Shown here: one piece after another, positions 47,540-60,418 of the stretch
How the letters are laid out: each line of letters starts with the position of its first letter
Numbering within the stretch: position 1 is the first letter of the stretch
Assembly: GCA_951230915.1 (NCBI GenBank)
Contig: OX579636.1
Span: forward strand, 24,921,567-24,985,566
From: Antitrichia curtipendula
Taxonomy: Eukaryota > Streptophyta > Bryopsida > Hypnales > Leucodontaceae
Length of the DNA: 64,000 bases
Direction: 5' to 3'
Made by a program: the position numbers and the translations under genes
The notes under the pieces: generated by a model
The model's database searches: none
What the model was told of the DNA's origin: nothing
Seen by the model: the letters and a program-made list of their open reading frames with translations, nothing else

Positions 47540-50480
47540 CATAAATCCATACTAAGGTAAATCCAATCTGTTGCGTTTGTGATAATAAAACAATATGATT
47601 TGAATGAGTAATGTATGTATGTTAGCCAACCATATTTGATGCTGTAAAGATCCTTTAGACTTACTTTGCTTTCTGTGATTTGCTTGTCTTCTAAAAAGTA
47701 CAAAAGTACAGGTGACTACTCTTTACTTGAAAATATATTTCATTTGGGTGTCAAAATAGCTTGTATGAGCATTATTGTTTCAGAATTGTTGTCCGTGAAC
47801 TTCAATGCCCCAAATCAGAAAATCATTTGCTGTGCTCATGCTCTCTGTCATAGTTACGGTTTAAGTAGTTAGACTTACGGTGGAATAGAGCCAAGTGTCA
47901 TTAATTCTGACTATGCTTTATTCTTGAAAATGACCCTATGCTATTGTGATGTGGTTTATGAAACAGGGACTCACTTCAGCCATGCTTATAAACCAGTTAC
48001 TTCGAAAAAATGCACAGAAAGCAAGTTTTCTGTGAGGTCACAGCACTATAAACCAGTGACACTTGGTTTATACATGTAGATATCAGTCAAAGTACTAATC
48101 CCAATGTAGATATAAGTCAGAGATTCCAATAATATATATATTTTTAAGGCATAATTTAGCTTGTAACAGATTCCAACTAACTTGCTTGAGATCTAGAGGC
48201 ATATAAGGCTGTTTAAGTGAACATCATTACTTTCACTTGGGCAACTTTGTTGTTGCTTGCTCATGGACGGGAAGCAAAATATGAAACAATGATAAAACAT
48301 ATTTTTAGAGGAATATAAAATACCTATGGAGCAAGTAACATTGATGTTGGTCAATTTTTTGAAATATAATGTAAATGACAGTACAATAAAAATACAATCC
48401 TCCACAACATTCTCACTATAAGATCCTTGATGTAAACCTTACTAAAATCACGAGTATAATCTGCAGTAATCAAAAACTTGGAAAATCATACTTGACAATC
48501 TCACAATGCTATTATTCCTAAAACTAAATGTTGCAATTTGACTGGACATAAAACCTTAACTCTATCATACTTCACGAGCATGTTTCACACCATCGTTCCT
48601 ACACAATCCCCAAGTACAGTACAAGTATAAGAACAGAATGTAGTCTACCAAGCATATATTAGTACTCATTCAAATAGCTCATATGTGCATGCATGACCAA
48701 TCAACCACCAGGGCAAATCACAAGTGAATCAAACATCAGTTAAGACATATATTGTCACAAGATTAAGCATAAAAAAATTTAGGACTTCTGTTGCAATAGC
48801 AAATGAACGGTAAGAATTTTTTAATCACATTCAATGGAATGACCAACCCTAAATAGGTAGTTCTTTGGCGCCAAAGAAACTTTTTTGTTTTTTGCAAACA
48901 CAAAGTCTATAGTAGGAAAATACTTGTCCATCTCACTTACGCCATTGTTACAAAACAATAGAACCAACACAAGATCCCAAAAGGAATAGGCTACAAGGAT
49001 TCACCTCAAAGCAGCTCATTCATCAACCGAATCGATCCAGGGATGTATTGAATAAGTGCGTCCCAAAACCTGGATTCACAAAAAATGCATACATTTATAT
49101 CAAACAAATTTGGCAAAGCACCAAATGTAGAAATTAATCATGTTGACGATAGCTCAGTCCCACTATAGCAAGGCTGTGATAGTAAGAATCGATAACATAG
49201 CTGAACTTCAAGAAATCGGTGCTGTTTCAAAGCAAAATAAAAATCAGCCATTTAATTCTCACAGGCAACAGTTGGGTAGGATAAGCGCACAACCAGGAAT
49301 GACCGCAACTCCAGCTTCATAAAGCCCACATCCGCACACTACCACAACTTCCACCACAGCAAACCAAACTGCACCCTTCCATGACAAGCCACCATCTGAA
49401 ATATTGAAAACCAACAATTCACACCTTAATTTGCCAACTAATATGGACCTCACCAAATTCAAGTAGCAACAAATGAAAAATACATAACCCCAGCTTAACT
49501 AAAGTCCAGATACACATGAACTACACTTAAAGCAAGGCAATCAATTCATCTCAAAAATTGGATTCATCCAAATCTACAAGAATTCAAAACCACTGTGAAC
49601 TTGATTGAACTTAGGTCAATCCAGAATGAAAGTTGTCTATCACCCAATTAAGTAAGACTCTAATTACGAACCTTTAGTTTGCATGAAAACTTCTATCATG
49701 CGTATTAATAGAATAAGGATACCTTGTTTGATCCAGCCAATCAATCCAATTTGATTGCCACACAGTGGAACAACATTCAGACATGCTAAGATGCATTTAC
49801 ATGCTGTCACGTTTTTAGGCAAAACATTAATACTATTGCTCAAGCAAGGATGAACTTTACCATTATTGCTGAAGGAAAGGAGAATTTCAACACAGCTGAA
49901 AAATAATGGGGATACCAAGAATGCATACCTCAAATTGAAAGCGTTGCTCATTGCTCCAGTGTTGCTACTATTTCGTGACTCCCGCAATTAGATTACATAT
50001 TTAGTTAAAGATAGGATTTTGATATAACAATAAGATATCCATTTCAGTAAGACAATGCGATTCTAAAAATAATAATCCTCATTGTAAATACAAAGCAAGT
50101 ACAATTCTTTGAGGCAAGCAAGTATTGGCCTATACACGCTGATAACCCTGTATATTTAAACACATGGCAGTCAAAAATTGAATGGATATTGATCATTAAA
50201 AAAAAAATTTAAACATATTTCAAGAAGCCAAAGACTTGGAAATTGCAAATCACATTGTAAAGGGTCACTTGTAGAGCATCTTACCTCACTTACAATAAGT
50301 TTTATATAGCTCTTGAGTAAAACACAATCAAATTGCAGCTTGCACTGCATTAAACCTTGTATTTCAAAATAGATTCACAAATGGCAAGTCAAATAGCACT
50401 ATAACAAGTTTCAAATGGAATAACAAAACTAATAGCAAACACTGTACACCTTGATGGAAAAAAAGGCCAACCTATGTTAA
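47540..50480. other. Spacer between the two family genes
   Basis: Mostly AT-rich. On the minus strand near 49264-49400 an acceptor-like TTTCAG is followed by an open hydrophobic frame (AVWFAVVEVVVVCGCG), but no domain or partner exon supports it. No other exon, RNA gene or TIR was seen. Confidence 0.45.
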
Positions 50481-53400
50481 CTACTCAGAGCTTTTGCGAT
50501 CCCTGGAACAAAGGTTACGAATTATCCCTTGGTTCTGTGCATTGACACCCCAACTTCGTGATGGCTTCTTTGTAGTTGGAGCCCATTTGCTGTTACTTTT
50601 CTTCCCTTTAACATCTGTTAGATCTTGAAGTGCAGTTACTTTCCTCGGCTCATCTACATCATCTAGTCCATTTCCAATGCCAACTTTCAGTTTTTTGATT
50701 GACAAGTCTATTGTAGGGGCATTATAGCTTCTTTTATTTTGTTGTGGGCTTGATTTCCTTGGAGACTGAGCTCGATAGTCCTTGTCTCCATCACTGTGCC
50801 TTAAGTGTTGGAACTCTGCAAACAAAAAGAACAAGCTATTCAATAAGAGTGGCATGCAACATATTTTCATAGAGACATTTGTGAAATCCTAAGAATTGCT
50901 GTGGCTAAACTAATTTAAAGTGAAATGAGCTTGAAGAACAATTGAAACTAATGAAAGACAAACCTGGAAGAACATCGCCATCAGAATTCATCATTATTGC
51001 TTGTCCTACAGCAGTCTTCTTTTTAGTGTCTTTATCCAAAATGATCTCTGCACCTGAACCCAACCAACCATGCATAGAAATGCTCGTACATACATGAACA
51101 ATAAAATATGACCATCTTCTTGTAATTAAAACAGAATTTTTCAAATCTTCAGACCAAAGTCCCTCACACCTCCAACCAAGCAGGAAGATCACAAGCGTTG
51201 ACTACTGAACCTCAAGCAATTCACAGCACAAAAAACTTCCATCATTCGTACCCCAGCTAATAATGACAGCATCTAAAATAATACACTTAGAAACCTACCA
51301 CACTACCAAGGCCACCAAAACCAGCCAGTTACCTTGACCTTGAGAACACAAACTCCATTGAAAAAATGACATAAAAAATCCATCATCCAGCTCAATACTA
51401 ACCAAAGAACAGTAAGGTCTTGATAGCGCCCAACAAACGGTACCAAAACAAGTATCTAAGAGGCATCAAACAATTCAGCAAAATTCAAGGGTTGTATAGA
51501 GTACCTAATGAGTCAAAATCGATGTTCTCACATGGTGCTTTCTCCAAACCATCAATTGTACTGGATGGTATTTTAGGAGCTGCGTTGAAGGGTTGTCGGA
51601 GCTTACGAACACCAAATTCTTCATTGTCGACATGATTATTGGTTTCTGAAAGTTGGAGAAGAAGAGCTTTGTGCATCATAGCACTCTTATATGGCGAGTC
51701 GACCTCACTATTATCACGTTCCACTTTGGTGAACTTTGCAGTTGGTGAATGACATAGTACGCTATGTCTACTGTGACTTGGCTGAATATGAGAAAAGATC
51801 TCATCCTTCTGGTTATCCTGGTAGGTAGATGGGCTGAAAAAATCTTTACTATCAGCAGTTCCTAGACTGTGCCTTCCCCGTACTGTTCTGAATGCGCTTG
51901 TGGATCCCAATTCTGTCTGCAGCTGTGTAGTTTCAATGGAAATCTCATCTGTATCCACAAATATACATCACAAGTGTCAAGTAAAACAACATCACCTCAA
52001 GGAAGCAGAGGACTCTTTCCAAAAGGTTTCTCGTCAATTCAAAACACATGAGTCCAACTGAAATTAGTTTAGTCATAAGAAAAGCACATGACTCCTTCTA
52101 TACACAACAAAGTCATTTTCTAAGCACAGTAGTCCTTTTAGAATGATATATAATGATCCAAGTGCTTCTGAAAGCAATCTAGTCATTGCAAAAGGACTCG
52201 AGTCCTTTGCAACAGCAAGGTAGTCATTGCAAAAGGATTGGAGTCCTTTGCAACAGCAAGGTAGTCATTGCAAAAGGATTGGAGTCCTTTGCAATAGTAA
52301 GGTAGTCATTGCAAAAGGACTGGAGTCCTTTGCAACAACTGAATAGTCGTTGCAAAAGCAGCATAGTCCTTTACAGTAGTGGAAATCACCGTTTGGGAAG
52401 CACTCCACTGATTTTGAAAGAAAATATCCATAGGCAAAAGGACAACAATCCTATAGATTAAGCACAAAACTACAGTCAAAGGACCATGGTCCTGAAGAAA
52501 GCAAACAAGTCATATTGAAACAAAAGTGCTTTTGAAACAATAGAATATGATTTAAAAAATTTGATAAATGGCAAATGAACCTCACTTGCTGGACCAGTGG
52601 AAGTTGACTTCATTGAATTCTTCAATGCTTGGATTGTATCATTCTTTTCGGCCTCTAAATTCAAGTCACTTGCCAACTGCTTCAAGTCATTGTCCAGTTC
52701 CCGAATGCCCCAACTTGACCACCAGTTTGGATTGAGTCTCTCATTACACACCAAGCATTTGGTGTGTGTCTTCATATATTCTATCAAACATGCAAGGTGA
52801 TAGAAATGCTTGCAACTAGTAAGGAAAACATCATTGCAATTGTACCAAAGTTTGCAGCAACCACAAGGCATGAGATGAATTACATGATGAGATGAATCTA
52901 AAACCAACTTTGGAATGGTAGGATGTAAGATGGGGTTCGGCCACAATGACATCCCCCCTCTAAGACGCATTTCTGCTGCTTGATTGGACAGGGCTTCATG
53001 CTCAGCACTGAATTTGCTGACCTGCATGGTAGCTCGCAAAATTGCATTTTCTAGGTCATGCTCTTCTGATTGGGTGTTTGTGAACACCTGCTCACCTTGG
53101 TTCTAGAACGCAGCTTACACCCTTGGATAAAGGTGAAAACACACTCCGGTTTAGGGTTCAAACATCCTTGGACAAAGCTGGAAACACACTTTGGCTTCAA
53201 AAACCTCCCACTATGCAAATTGTGATTTCTCCAACAAAGAACAAAAAGGCATTTGATCTTGCAATGTGAAATTGAAATAAAATGTTGAATTGTTGGCTTA
53301 CCTCAGTTGAAAGCAAAAGTCTGGACATTTTTTTGGCGCTGAGTTCTTGTTTTTTCTCCTCCAGGTCTTTGGCTTGTTCAGCAAACACTGCATTTCTGTC

Positions 53401-54255
53401 TTCCGTTGAAAATTTCAAACCCAATAATTTGTCTTGATTGAGTTTTCTTTTCTTTTCAAGGGCGGTAATTTCAATTTTGGTTGTCTTCCAGAACTCAAAA
53501 TTCAAACCTATCAATTCTTCTACATGTACAATGTCTTCTGTGGACACGGGAAAAGGACAAACTCCTAGTGGTGAAAGTTGTGCAAGGTACTGACAAATAG
53601 CAAAAGGTCTAGAACTCATTGTATTTGAGAAGCTGGGGTGATTCTGAAGAAAACTATTGTCACGCTTGGTTCTTTTCCCTACACCATTGTAGGGACCCCC
53701 AGATTTGTCTAATAATAAGCTTAATGAAAAACGAGAGTCTCTGTAATCAATTAAATTGCCCTTGGAATCACCTAAATCTAGTGGATGGTGAATTTGAGGC
53801 TCAACTGTTGGGCCATCCCGTTTCTGATTTTGAGACGACATGTCACGTCTCTCTCTTCTGGCCATCTCTACAGCAGTCATTGCTGCAGCTTTGGCCCAGT
53901 TAATTTCGAAATTTTTCTTCTCTGCAATATAGCCCTTCACAATCCAGCCTTGCACCTCGTTATTTGTCACCTCCTTAGTTCCAAACACTCTCCAATAAAG
54001 ATTGAGCAGACTCAGTTTGTCTGACTGAGGTAAATGGGGAGATGTAAGTCTACACCCTTTCTGTCCAAACAAAGAAAACATGTCTTCGTGGGTGACATGC
54101 TCAATGGTGAGCTGTTTTCTTGGATTGAAGCCAGAGTTGTGTAACTTTCGCACTTTGACGAAGAACTCCTCGTCTTGGTCGGCCCAAGCCATCTTTGGCC
54201 AATCGGCACGATTCTTCACTACTGTCTTTGTCAACTTCACTTCTGTCTTCGTCAT
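50481..54255 (-). CDS. Unknown family protein B with coiled coil and RING-like finger, 5 exons
   Basis: Minus-strand exons are 54255-53302, 53087-52586, 51948-51505, 51047-50964 and 50815-50481. All junctions are GT-AG in matching phase, giving 772 aa. The N-terminus (about residues 20-130) matches family protein A in pattern: EEFFVKVRKLHNSGF, LTIEHVTHEDMFSLFGQ, INWAKAAAMTAVE. A coiled coil follows (FWKTTKIEITALEKKRKLNQ and AKDLEEKKQELSAKK). In exon 2 a cysteine/histidine cluster PCGCCKLWYNC, then TSCKHFYHLAC and TKCLVCNE, has RING-like spacing and suggests a ubiquitin-ligase-type zinc fold. The rest is low-complexity and basic (SPRKSSPQQNKRS), perhaps nuclear. The ATG at 54255 directly follows a CAG acceptor-like site, and a donor-like TTTCG|GTGAGT at about 54994 suggests a 5' untranslated exon. 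No known family is recognised. The RING call is inference. Confidence 0.75.
52181..52372. repeat. 41-bp palindromic minisatellite in an intron
   Basis: Units begin at 52181, 52222, 52263, 52304 and (degenerate) 52345, exactly 41 bp apart. Each contains a near-perfect palindrome around GCAAAAGGACT.GAGTCC that closes with TTTGC, followed by AACAGCAAGGT. It lies in the second intron of family protein B. Loose AGTCCTTT words continue on both sides from about 52100 to 52500. Confidence 0.9.
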
Positions 54256-56588
54256 CTGCGGAACGACAACAAGCCACAAGTGATTCAGTATACTACTATA
54301 AACTGTCCAGATGCTTGAAGCGGTGTTCAGGTAGATGCTCAAGAATTAAAGAAATACCATGTCATTGCACATACTCATGTTTAGTGATGCTCAAAGCACT
54401 CATGAATTTCAGCAATCAAATGAAGCAAGTATCAACACAAGGAATAAGTCTAAGAATATCATACCGCTAGATTGTTCAAAGTTGCACCAAATTTGAGTAA
54501 TGTGATTGTTGAATTCTTGGGGATTAGTTCTCAAATTGGCAGCAACATAACGGCAATTTGGGACACGGAGAGCAAATCAGTGGAAACAAATTGTCTTAGT
54601 GCAATTAGGATTTCAGAAAGAAAGCCGCTTTGAGGTGCATTAGGGATACAGAGATAGTAGAAGAACTTTTTGTATGAAGCAGATGCAGATTTGTTCCACA
54701 AACTGTGTGAAGATTGTAACACCAAAGAACTCCTAACTAAAGCTTCCTAAATCGATGCTGCACAACAAGTTCACTTGGAAAAACACAGATGCAAAAGAAA
54801 TGGTTCACTTTGCATTGTACAATGACTTGATTCTGCGCAATGGACACCTCCCTCTCGAACAACACAGACACGCTAGAAAAACCCATCTCCGAAGAAACAG
54901 GTGTGAGACAGATGATAGAATATGAAGTAAAACTAAACACTGTAGCCAAAGCAAATTCCCTGAATGTGGACGGTACAGAAGCTTAACACTCACCGAAATC
55001 TAAGCAGAGATGATTCCGCAAGCCCAAAATAACGTTCAAACAAGCTACCCTAAACCAAAATCCAAATGGAGACCAAAACGCAAGCCCAAAATAACATGCA
55101 AACAGGTGTGGTGCAAAAGCCTGACAGCGGCACATGCTGCACAAACCCTGAAATAAATTTCAAACTATAATACTACTAAAGTCTGACAAGCCAGGTCCCG
55201 CGTAAATTAACAATTCCAAAATAAACGAGAACTTGAGGGGTAGTAGGAAATTTCCTAGATTTCGTATATTCTATTGCATGCAACTAGCCATAAGGAGTGT
55301 ATTCCTGTCCTAGCAAAGTAATGCCAATGGTACCTTTGAGTGTGCTTGGACCCATATGTATATGTATATGTATATATTGACAATGTTGCTATGTCTCTCA
55401 AAATGTTAATGTGACATTTACTGGGTGAAATTGGACATATAGTCTACACACTACAACATTCAATTGGACATTATATCAACCATGCTTGACGTCACAGTTG
55501 ATATCATACTTGATTCATCTATATTTTTGTCAATGCCAGTGTTAACATCTAGTATGATTACCATGTATCTATTTCATATCATCTACCACTCATGTCATCT
55601 ATTGCGTTGTAGAAGGCATAGGATCTCCCCACAATTTTCTAAACATCAACAATGACATTGTCAACAACACCACATCAATGTATTATGTATTTACAATCAA
55701 TTATTCCAATTGTACATGAGATTTAATAAGACATAGTCAGAAACATAAGTTTTGTGCAAATAGGCTTTGAAATGACATGAGCAATAACTAAGGAAATAGA
55801 GAAAGTAGTACTTAGAATTGGACAATAAAAAATTGATTGCAAAATATAGAATGAATGTAGGAATGCTTTAGTATAGATTCTTAAAACCCATTGTAACTAC
55901 TACACACGAAAGTCAATTTTTGCAACAATAGTATCCAAAATACAACTACAATATTTAACACTCTGATATATTAATTAAACAAGATTGTGATTATAACTAC
56001 AAAGAAGAAAGCATCCCCATATGAGTTTGAAGCTTCTCAGCAATCTTAACATTCTGTCATCAACAAATACAAAAATAAGAGAGTTGTTATAACTTTTCAT
56101 TGATTGCAATTATATGAGCTACATCATAAACCTTGTAACAAATAAATATAAATAATTAACACAATTAAGCATCAACTTTATGGAGCTAAGAAACACACCT
56201 TGACGTCTTAAAAAACAATGCTCACAAACTGCATCAAACAATCATTCAACATGTGCTCCACCTAAAAAAACCCAAGAGATTTTTACCTTATGTTTTACGA
56301 CACTATTAAATGTGACTCACGAGATTAATCATTCAGCATGTGCTCCATCTAAAAAAGTAAAAAAAATTCTTACCTTATGTTTTGAGGTACTAAATGTGAC
56401 TCATAAGATTGATCAATTGATTGGACAAGAACTCCTAAAGTGCACTTCAGCTCATTTAGAAACACATGCACAACAAAAAGGATTCACTAGCAACAAAACT
56501 ATGTGACCCAAATTTTTTCAAGAGAACCTTGAAAGTGAAGAACACTGCATTTTGAATGCATGACTTTCAATATGTATATGTATGGAAA
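54256..56588. other. Upstream region of family gene B and spacer
   Basis: The part to about 55.1 kb probably includes a 5' untranslated exon of the minus-strand gene (donor-like CG|GTGAGT at 54994/54993). Beyond that the DNA is AT-rich. A (TATATG)n run lies near 55355-55375. Two ACTCA(C/T)(G/A)AGATT(A/G)AT segments near 56310 and 56400 form a loose direct repeat. No coding exon is supported. Confidence 0.45.
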
Positions 56589-56952
56589 CACTACAAGAAA
56601 ACGGGTATTTTATAACTGCAAAAATATAACTGAGGATGACTGACGACTAGTTGCAGTCATATTCTTGAAAGCCAATACCTTGAGGAAAAATATGACTGCA
56701 AAATATGACTGTCAGTCATTTTTGGGCCTTCTACTTCACAAGTATACACTATACGACCATTAGGAACACCAAAGTACTTCATAGGGAATGTAGGGAACAT
56801 GTTTGGGGAACACTAAGTCATATTGTCAGTCATATTTCCATAGTAGTGTCATTTTTTTTGTTTTGGGCAACCCAAGAAAAATACGGGCAATTCAAAAAAA
56901 ATTGGACAAGCCATTGTTTAAGATTTTGAAATCCTACTCACCTATTTTTTAT

Positions 56953-57066
56953 GATTTAAAAACCTAGTCACCACTTTTTTAGGGTTTTGAAACCCTAGCC
57001 GCCACTTTTTTAGGGTTTTGAAGCCCTAGCCGCTACTTTTTAGGGTTTTGAAACCCTAGCCGCCAT
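56953..57066. repeat. Telo-box palindrome repeats inside the CACTA element
   Basis: Three to four units of about 36-38 bp contain TTTTTAGGGTTTTGAAACCC followed by TAGCCGCC. The core AGGGTTTTGAAACCCT is nearly palindromic and includes the telo-box on both strands. Confidence 0.85.
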
Positions 57067-57109
57067 TTCTTTGGGCCCTTCTTCCTTGCCTTTTATTGTC
57101 TTTTAGTTC

Positions 57110-57560
57110 ATACTTGTTATTGCTTCTTAGTTGTTGTCTTTTGTTGCATCTTAATTCTTCTTTCTTGTTGCTTCTTAGCTCTAATCATACTTCTTGTTTC
57201 TTGTTGTTGCATCTAAACTCTTTTTTTCTCTAACATTTTAACTCTTTCTTCTTCCTAGTTCTTGTTTCTTGTTGTTTCTTGTTGTGTCTTAGTTGTTGCT
57301 TCTTCTTTCTTTTTATTGCATCTTAACTCTTGTTTCTTGTTGTTTCTTGTTGTTTCTTGTTGTGTCTTAGTTGTTTCTTTTTGTTTCTTTTTGTTGCATT
57401 TTAACTCTTGATTCTTGTTATTTCTTAGTTGTTGCTTCTTGTTTCTTGTTTCTTGTTGTGTCCTAGTTGTTGCTTTTTATTTCTTATTGTATCTTAGTTG
57501 TTGCTTCTTATTTCGTGTTGCATTTTAACTCTTGCTTGTTGTTATTTCTTAGTACTTGTC
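57110..57560. repeat. TTCTTGTTG-type pyrimidine-rich tract
   Basis: A long T/C-rich tract with many copies of TTCTTGTTG, CTTAGTTGTTGC and CATCTTAACTC words, without purine-rich breaks. It lies in the centre of the CACTA element and precedes a short exon-like stretch. Confidence 0.75.
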
Positions 57561-58051
57561 TATTTTTCTTCTTGTTTTCTCCATCACCATTCTTATTTTT
57601 CCTACCCTAAACTTGAGCTACATATTTTGTATTGTTGTAAGCCTTTGAAGGTTGAGCTTTGTTGTTCATTCACTAAAAATTAACCTCCCATTTCTTTAAT
57701 TGTTTATGCAGGCACCAAAAGTTGAAACAAAGTCATTGGAGGCTATTTGCAATCCAATAGAGCCATCTTCACATTACTGTAAGAAATATAGGCCTTATTG
57801 GATTTTGTGAAATGATTTATTGTGGTATATATGTTTTGTATTGATGATTAATAAATGTCAATGAAGAGAGTTGATTTCCTTCTTACATTCTCCCTTTCTA
57901 ATATGATTATCTCTTGTATATCTCTAAAATCATATATATTCATTTTTAACTAAATGGAGTTTTTTCTAAAATATGACTTTGTATTTTCCAAAATATGACT
58001 GCAATTAGTCATAAACTACCAATGACATCCATATGAACTACCACATCAACC

Positions 58052-58416
58052 AGAATATGACTCATAAGAGTCATATTTCACATTAGTAAAATATGACTCA
58101 CAAGAGTCATATTCCACATCATTCAAAAATATGATTGTACAAAGTCATATGCCACATTATCCAAAATATGACTAACCGCAATCATATTCCACATCAGCCA
58201 AAATATGACTGGCCACAATCATATGCTACATTAGCCAAAATATGACTGACCGCAGTCATATGCCACATTAACCAAAATATGACTGATCGCAATTATATGC
58301 CACATTAGCGAAAATATAACTGGCCGCAGTCATATTTCACGTCAGCCAAAATATGACTAACCGCAGTCATATTCCACGTCAGCCAAGAAAATGATTACAT
58401 GGAATCAAATGCCACG
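58052..58416. repeat. 37-bp palindromic subterminal repeats of the CACTA element
   Basis: About ten units with consensus AAAATATGACTGACCGCAGT then CATATGCCACATTAGCC. Each carries an inverted pair ATATGACT...AGTCATAT. They differ by scattered substitutions. In this superfamily such arrays near the ends bind transposase. Confidence 0.9.
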
Positions 58417-58704
58417 TAGGATTTATTTTTGTTTGCCCGGGCAACTCAAAAAAAAGTCAAGCCCTCAAAGATAGTCAAAGTATACGCCTTGTTGGCAAAA
58501 TACGGCTAATTATGGATAATTATATCCCCCAAAAAATATGACTGCCAATATGACTGATGTCCGAAGCGACTCGTCGGTAATGACTCATGTCAGTCATGTT
58601 GCAGTCATCTACAGTGATTTCTGCGGCCAGTCATATTTTTTGATTTTACGACTCATTGCAGTCATATTTTGCAGTCATAACATACGGGTTTTGTTGTAGT
58701 GAAA

Positions 58705-60147
58705 GTCTAGAGAACTAGTGAAAGGACTTCCTTGTAAGTGCTTATTTTTTAGGGCAATAGTGAATCTTGTCATTACAGGTCCTAAAATAATCTAGGACAA
58801 AAATTCTCAGTAGTAAGCCTAGAGTAGGTAAGACAATGAAAATAAGCTTCAAATTTGCACAAAATATTAGACGACAAAATAATGTTTAAAAAAAATTATT
58901 TGTGTACTTGAGAAGAAAGTACTCTATCAAAACAAATGAGCACTATATTCAACCCTAAAGGATAATATGATTATTGGAAAAAAAACCCCGTCATAATGAC
59001 AATGGATGCAAAGCATGGCAGAAGAAAATTCAATAACTCATTCACTATACTAAAAATTATAACATGAGGCTAGTATAGATGAAAAATTTGCAACAACCAC
59101 ACTAATGGGATTATTACTACTTCTTCCAAAGGTCTCTAGAGCATTTGTGAAAATAATATCATCAGTGCTAGCTTCTCCCAATCTTTCTTTATAGTTCCAA
59201 AAAGCCATAAGAGAATTTTCTTGATTGTGCCAAAACTAAATTGCAGGTCATTCATAACACCCAACATCAAGAAACCCATAACTTACAAATAAGATGCAAA
59301 AATTCAAACAAAGACTAATTGAGACTCACACATGAGAAGACTACCATAATAGAGTCATAATTAACAATCATACATATGCCTGAAAACACAAATACAACTC
59401 AAAGAACCCCATTGATTGGATTAAAGACAACCACTTGATGCATAGTATATCTGAGTAGCACTTACAAAATCTAAACAAACTATTAAGAAGCTTATTGATC
59501 CATAAGTCCTATTATAATACTACTAGATAAGAAATCAAATTGATTTAATCCTACAAGCTCAAAATGCAAAATGAATGAAGAAGGCTTCTTCTGTATATAC
59601 ATGCTTCATAAACATAGGTGAGTCATTAATGCGAGTTATTTCTTCTTCTTTATAATATAACAGTTACTTGATGTTATAGCTACTCTGCTAAGTTTTTAAA
59701 CTATGGTTCTTGAAATGAGCACATGGTTTGCAAGACATGCTAGCAAGATATCAGAACGCAGATAACTTGCTTGCTAGTTGCTTTACTTAAAACTTTCAAT
59801 ATGGCTCTAATTGTGGATGTAATCTCCGTCTTGCAATTGAATTCCCTGCTGCAACAACAAAGAGTAGTGTTAATGTAAAACAATGAAGGTAAGAATACTA
59901 CAAATAAGTTGAGGTCAACTTGCCCTCTATATTCAATACATTCTTGCTGAACACTATCAATGATGATTGTTTTTATGCATGCAAAGATTAATTTCAGCAA
60001 AGAAATGAGGCAATAAAATTGCAAGTACAAAAAGTCTAAGAAGTGCTAAATAATAAACATGACACTTAATATAGAGATCTCAAGCATCAAATTAAAATCA
60101 AGAATTTTCTTGTTAGGAATTTGGTGCAAAAGATGATTGCCAATATC
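58705..60147. other. AT-rich spacer
   Basis: No coding exon, RNA gene or clear repeat is supported between the CACTA target site and the LTR-like direct repeat. Confidence 0.5.
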
Positions 60148-60418
60148 TGTCGTACACGTAATCTAGGGGTAAGCACCTTTAACACACAATTGTGGTTAGA
60201 TGACACGGAAAATCGTCCCAGGGACTCTACTATGTTGCTATGAATTTGGATTTAATCGGATTATCTCTAAAACACCCCAAGGGAACCTAAAACCTTTCTT
60301 TCCCTCTTCCGGAACTTTACTTCTTTCCGGTTTTTAATCCGGATCCGTCCTTTTCCGGAATCCGGATACAGTAACTCTTCGGTTTGTAATACCCCTGTTT
60401 TACCTTCAGGGGGTCCGC
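60148..60418 (-). repeat. Left LTR-like repeat (3' LTR by ORF orientation)
   Basis: It matches 63733-64000 with scattered substitutions and small indels, sharing CACCTTTAACACACAATTGT, GGTTAGATGACACGGAA and CCCCTGTTTTACCTTCAG. The true right end is not seen because the partner copy runs off the window. It may continue to about 60577. Confidence 0.8.

Larger units (their letters stand above)
56589..58701. mobile_element. Non-autonomous CACTA (CMC-EnSpm) transposon, 2,113 bp
   Basis: The left end reads CACTACAAGAAAACGGGTAT and the right end in reverse complement CACTACAACAAAACCCGTAT, followed in both by (T)TTAT(A/G)ACTGCAAAA. The target-site duplication is AAA (56586-56588 and 58702-58704). Subterminal ATATGACTG motifs repeat densely at both ends, as expected for transposase-binding sites. 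There is no transposase ORF. The middle holds AGGGTTTTGAAACCCT repeats, a T/C-rich tract and an acceptor-preceded short exon-like stretch (APKVETKSLEAICNPIEPSS) near 57711-57780, perhaps a captured host fragment. Confidence 0.95.

Noticed and set aside
48405..48430. CACTATAAGATCC motif as another CACTA transposon end
   Set aside because: The bases after CACTATAAG do not match the TIR found at 30948, and no partner end with a 3-bp target duplication was found.
58052..58416. Regularly spaced 37-bp repeats resembling a CRISPR array
   Set aside because: The units are degenerate and contiguous without unique spacers, and they lie inside a plant CACTA transposon.
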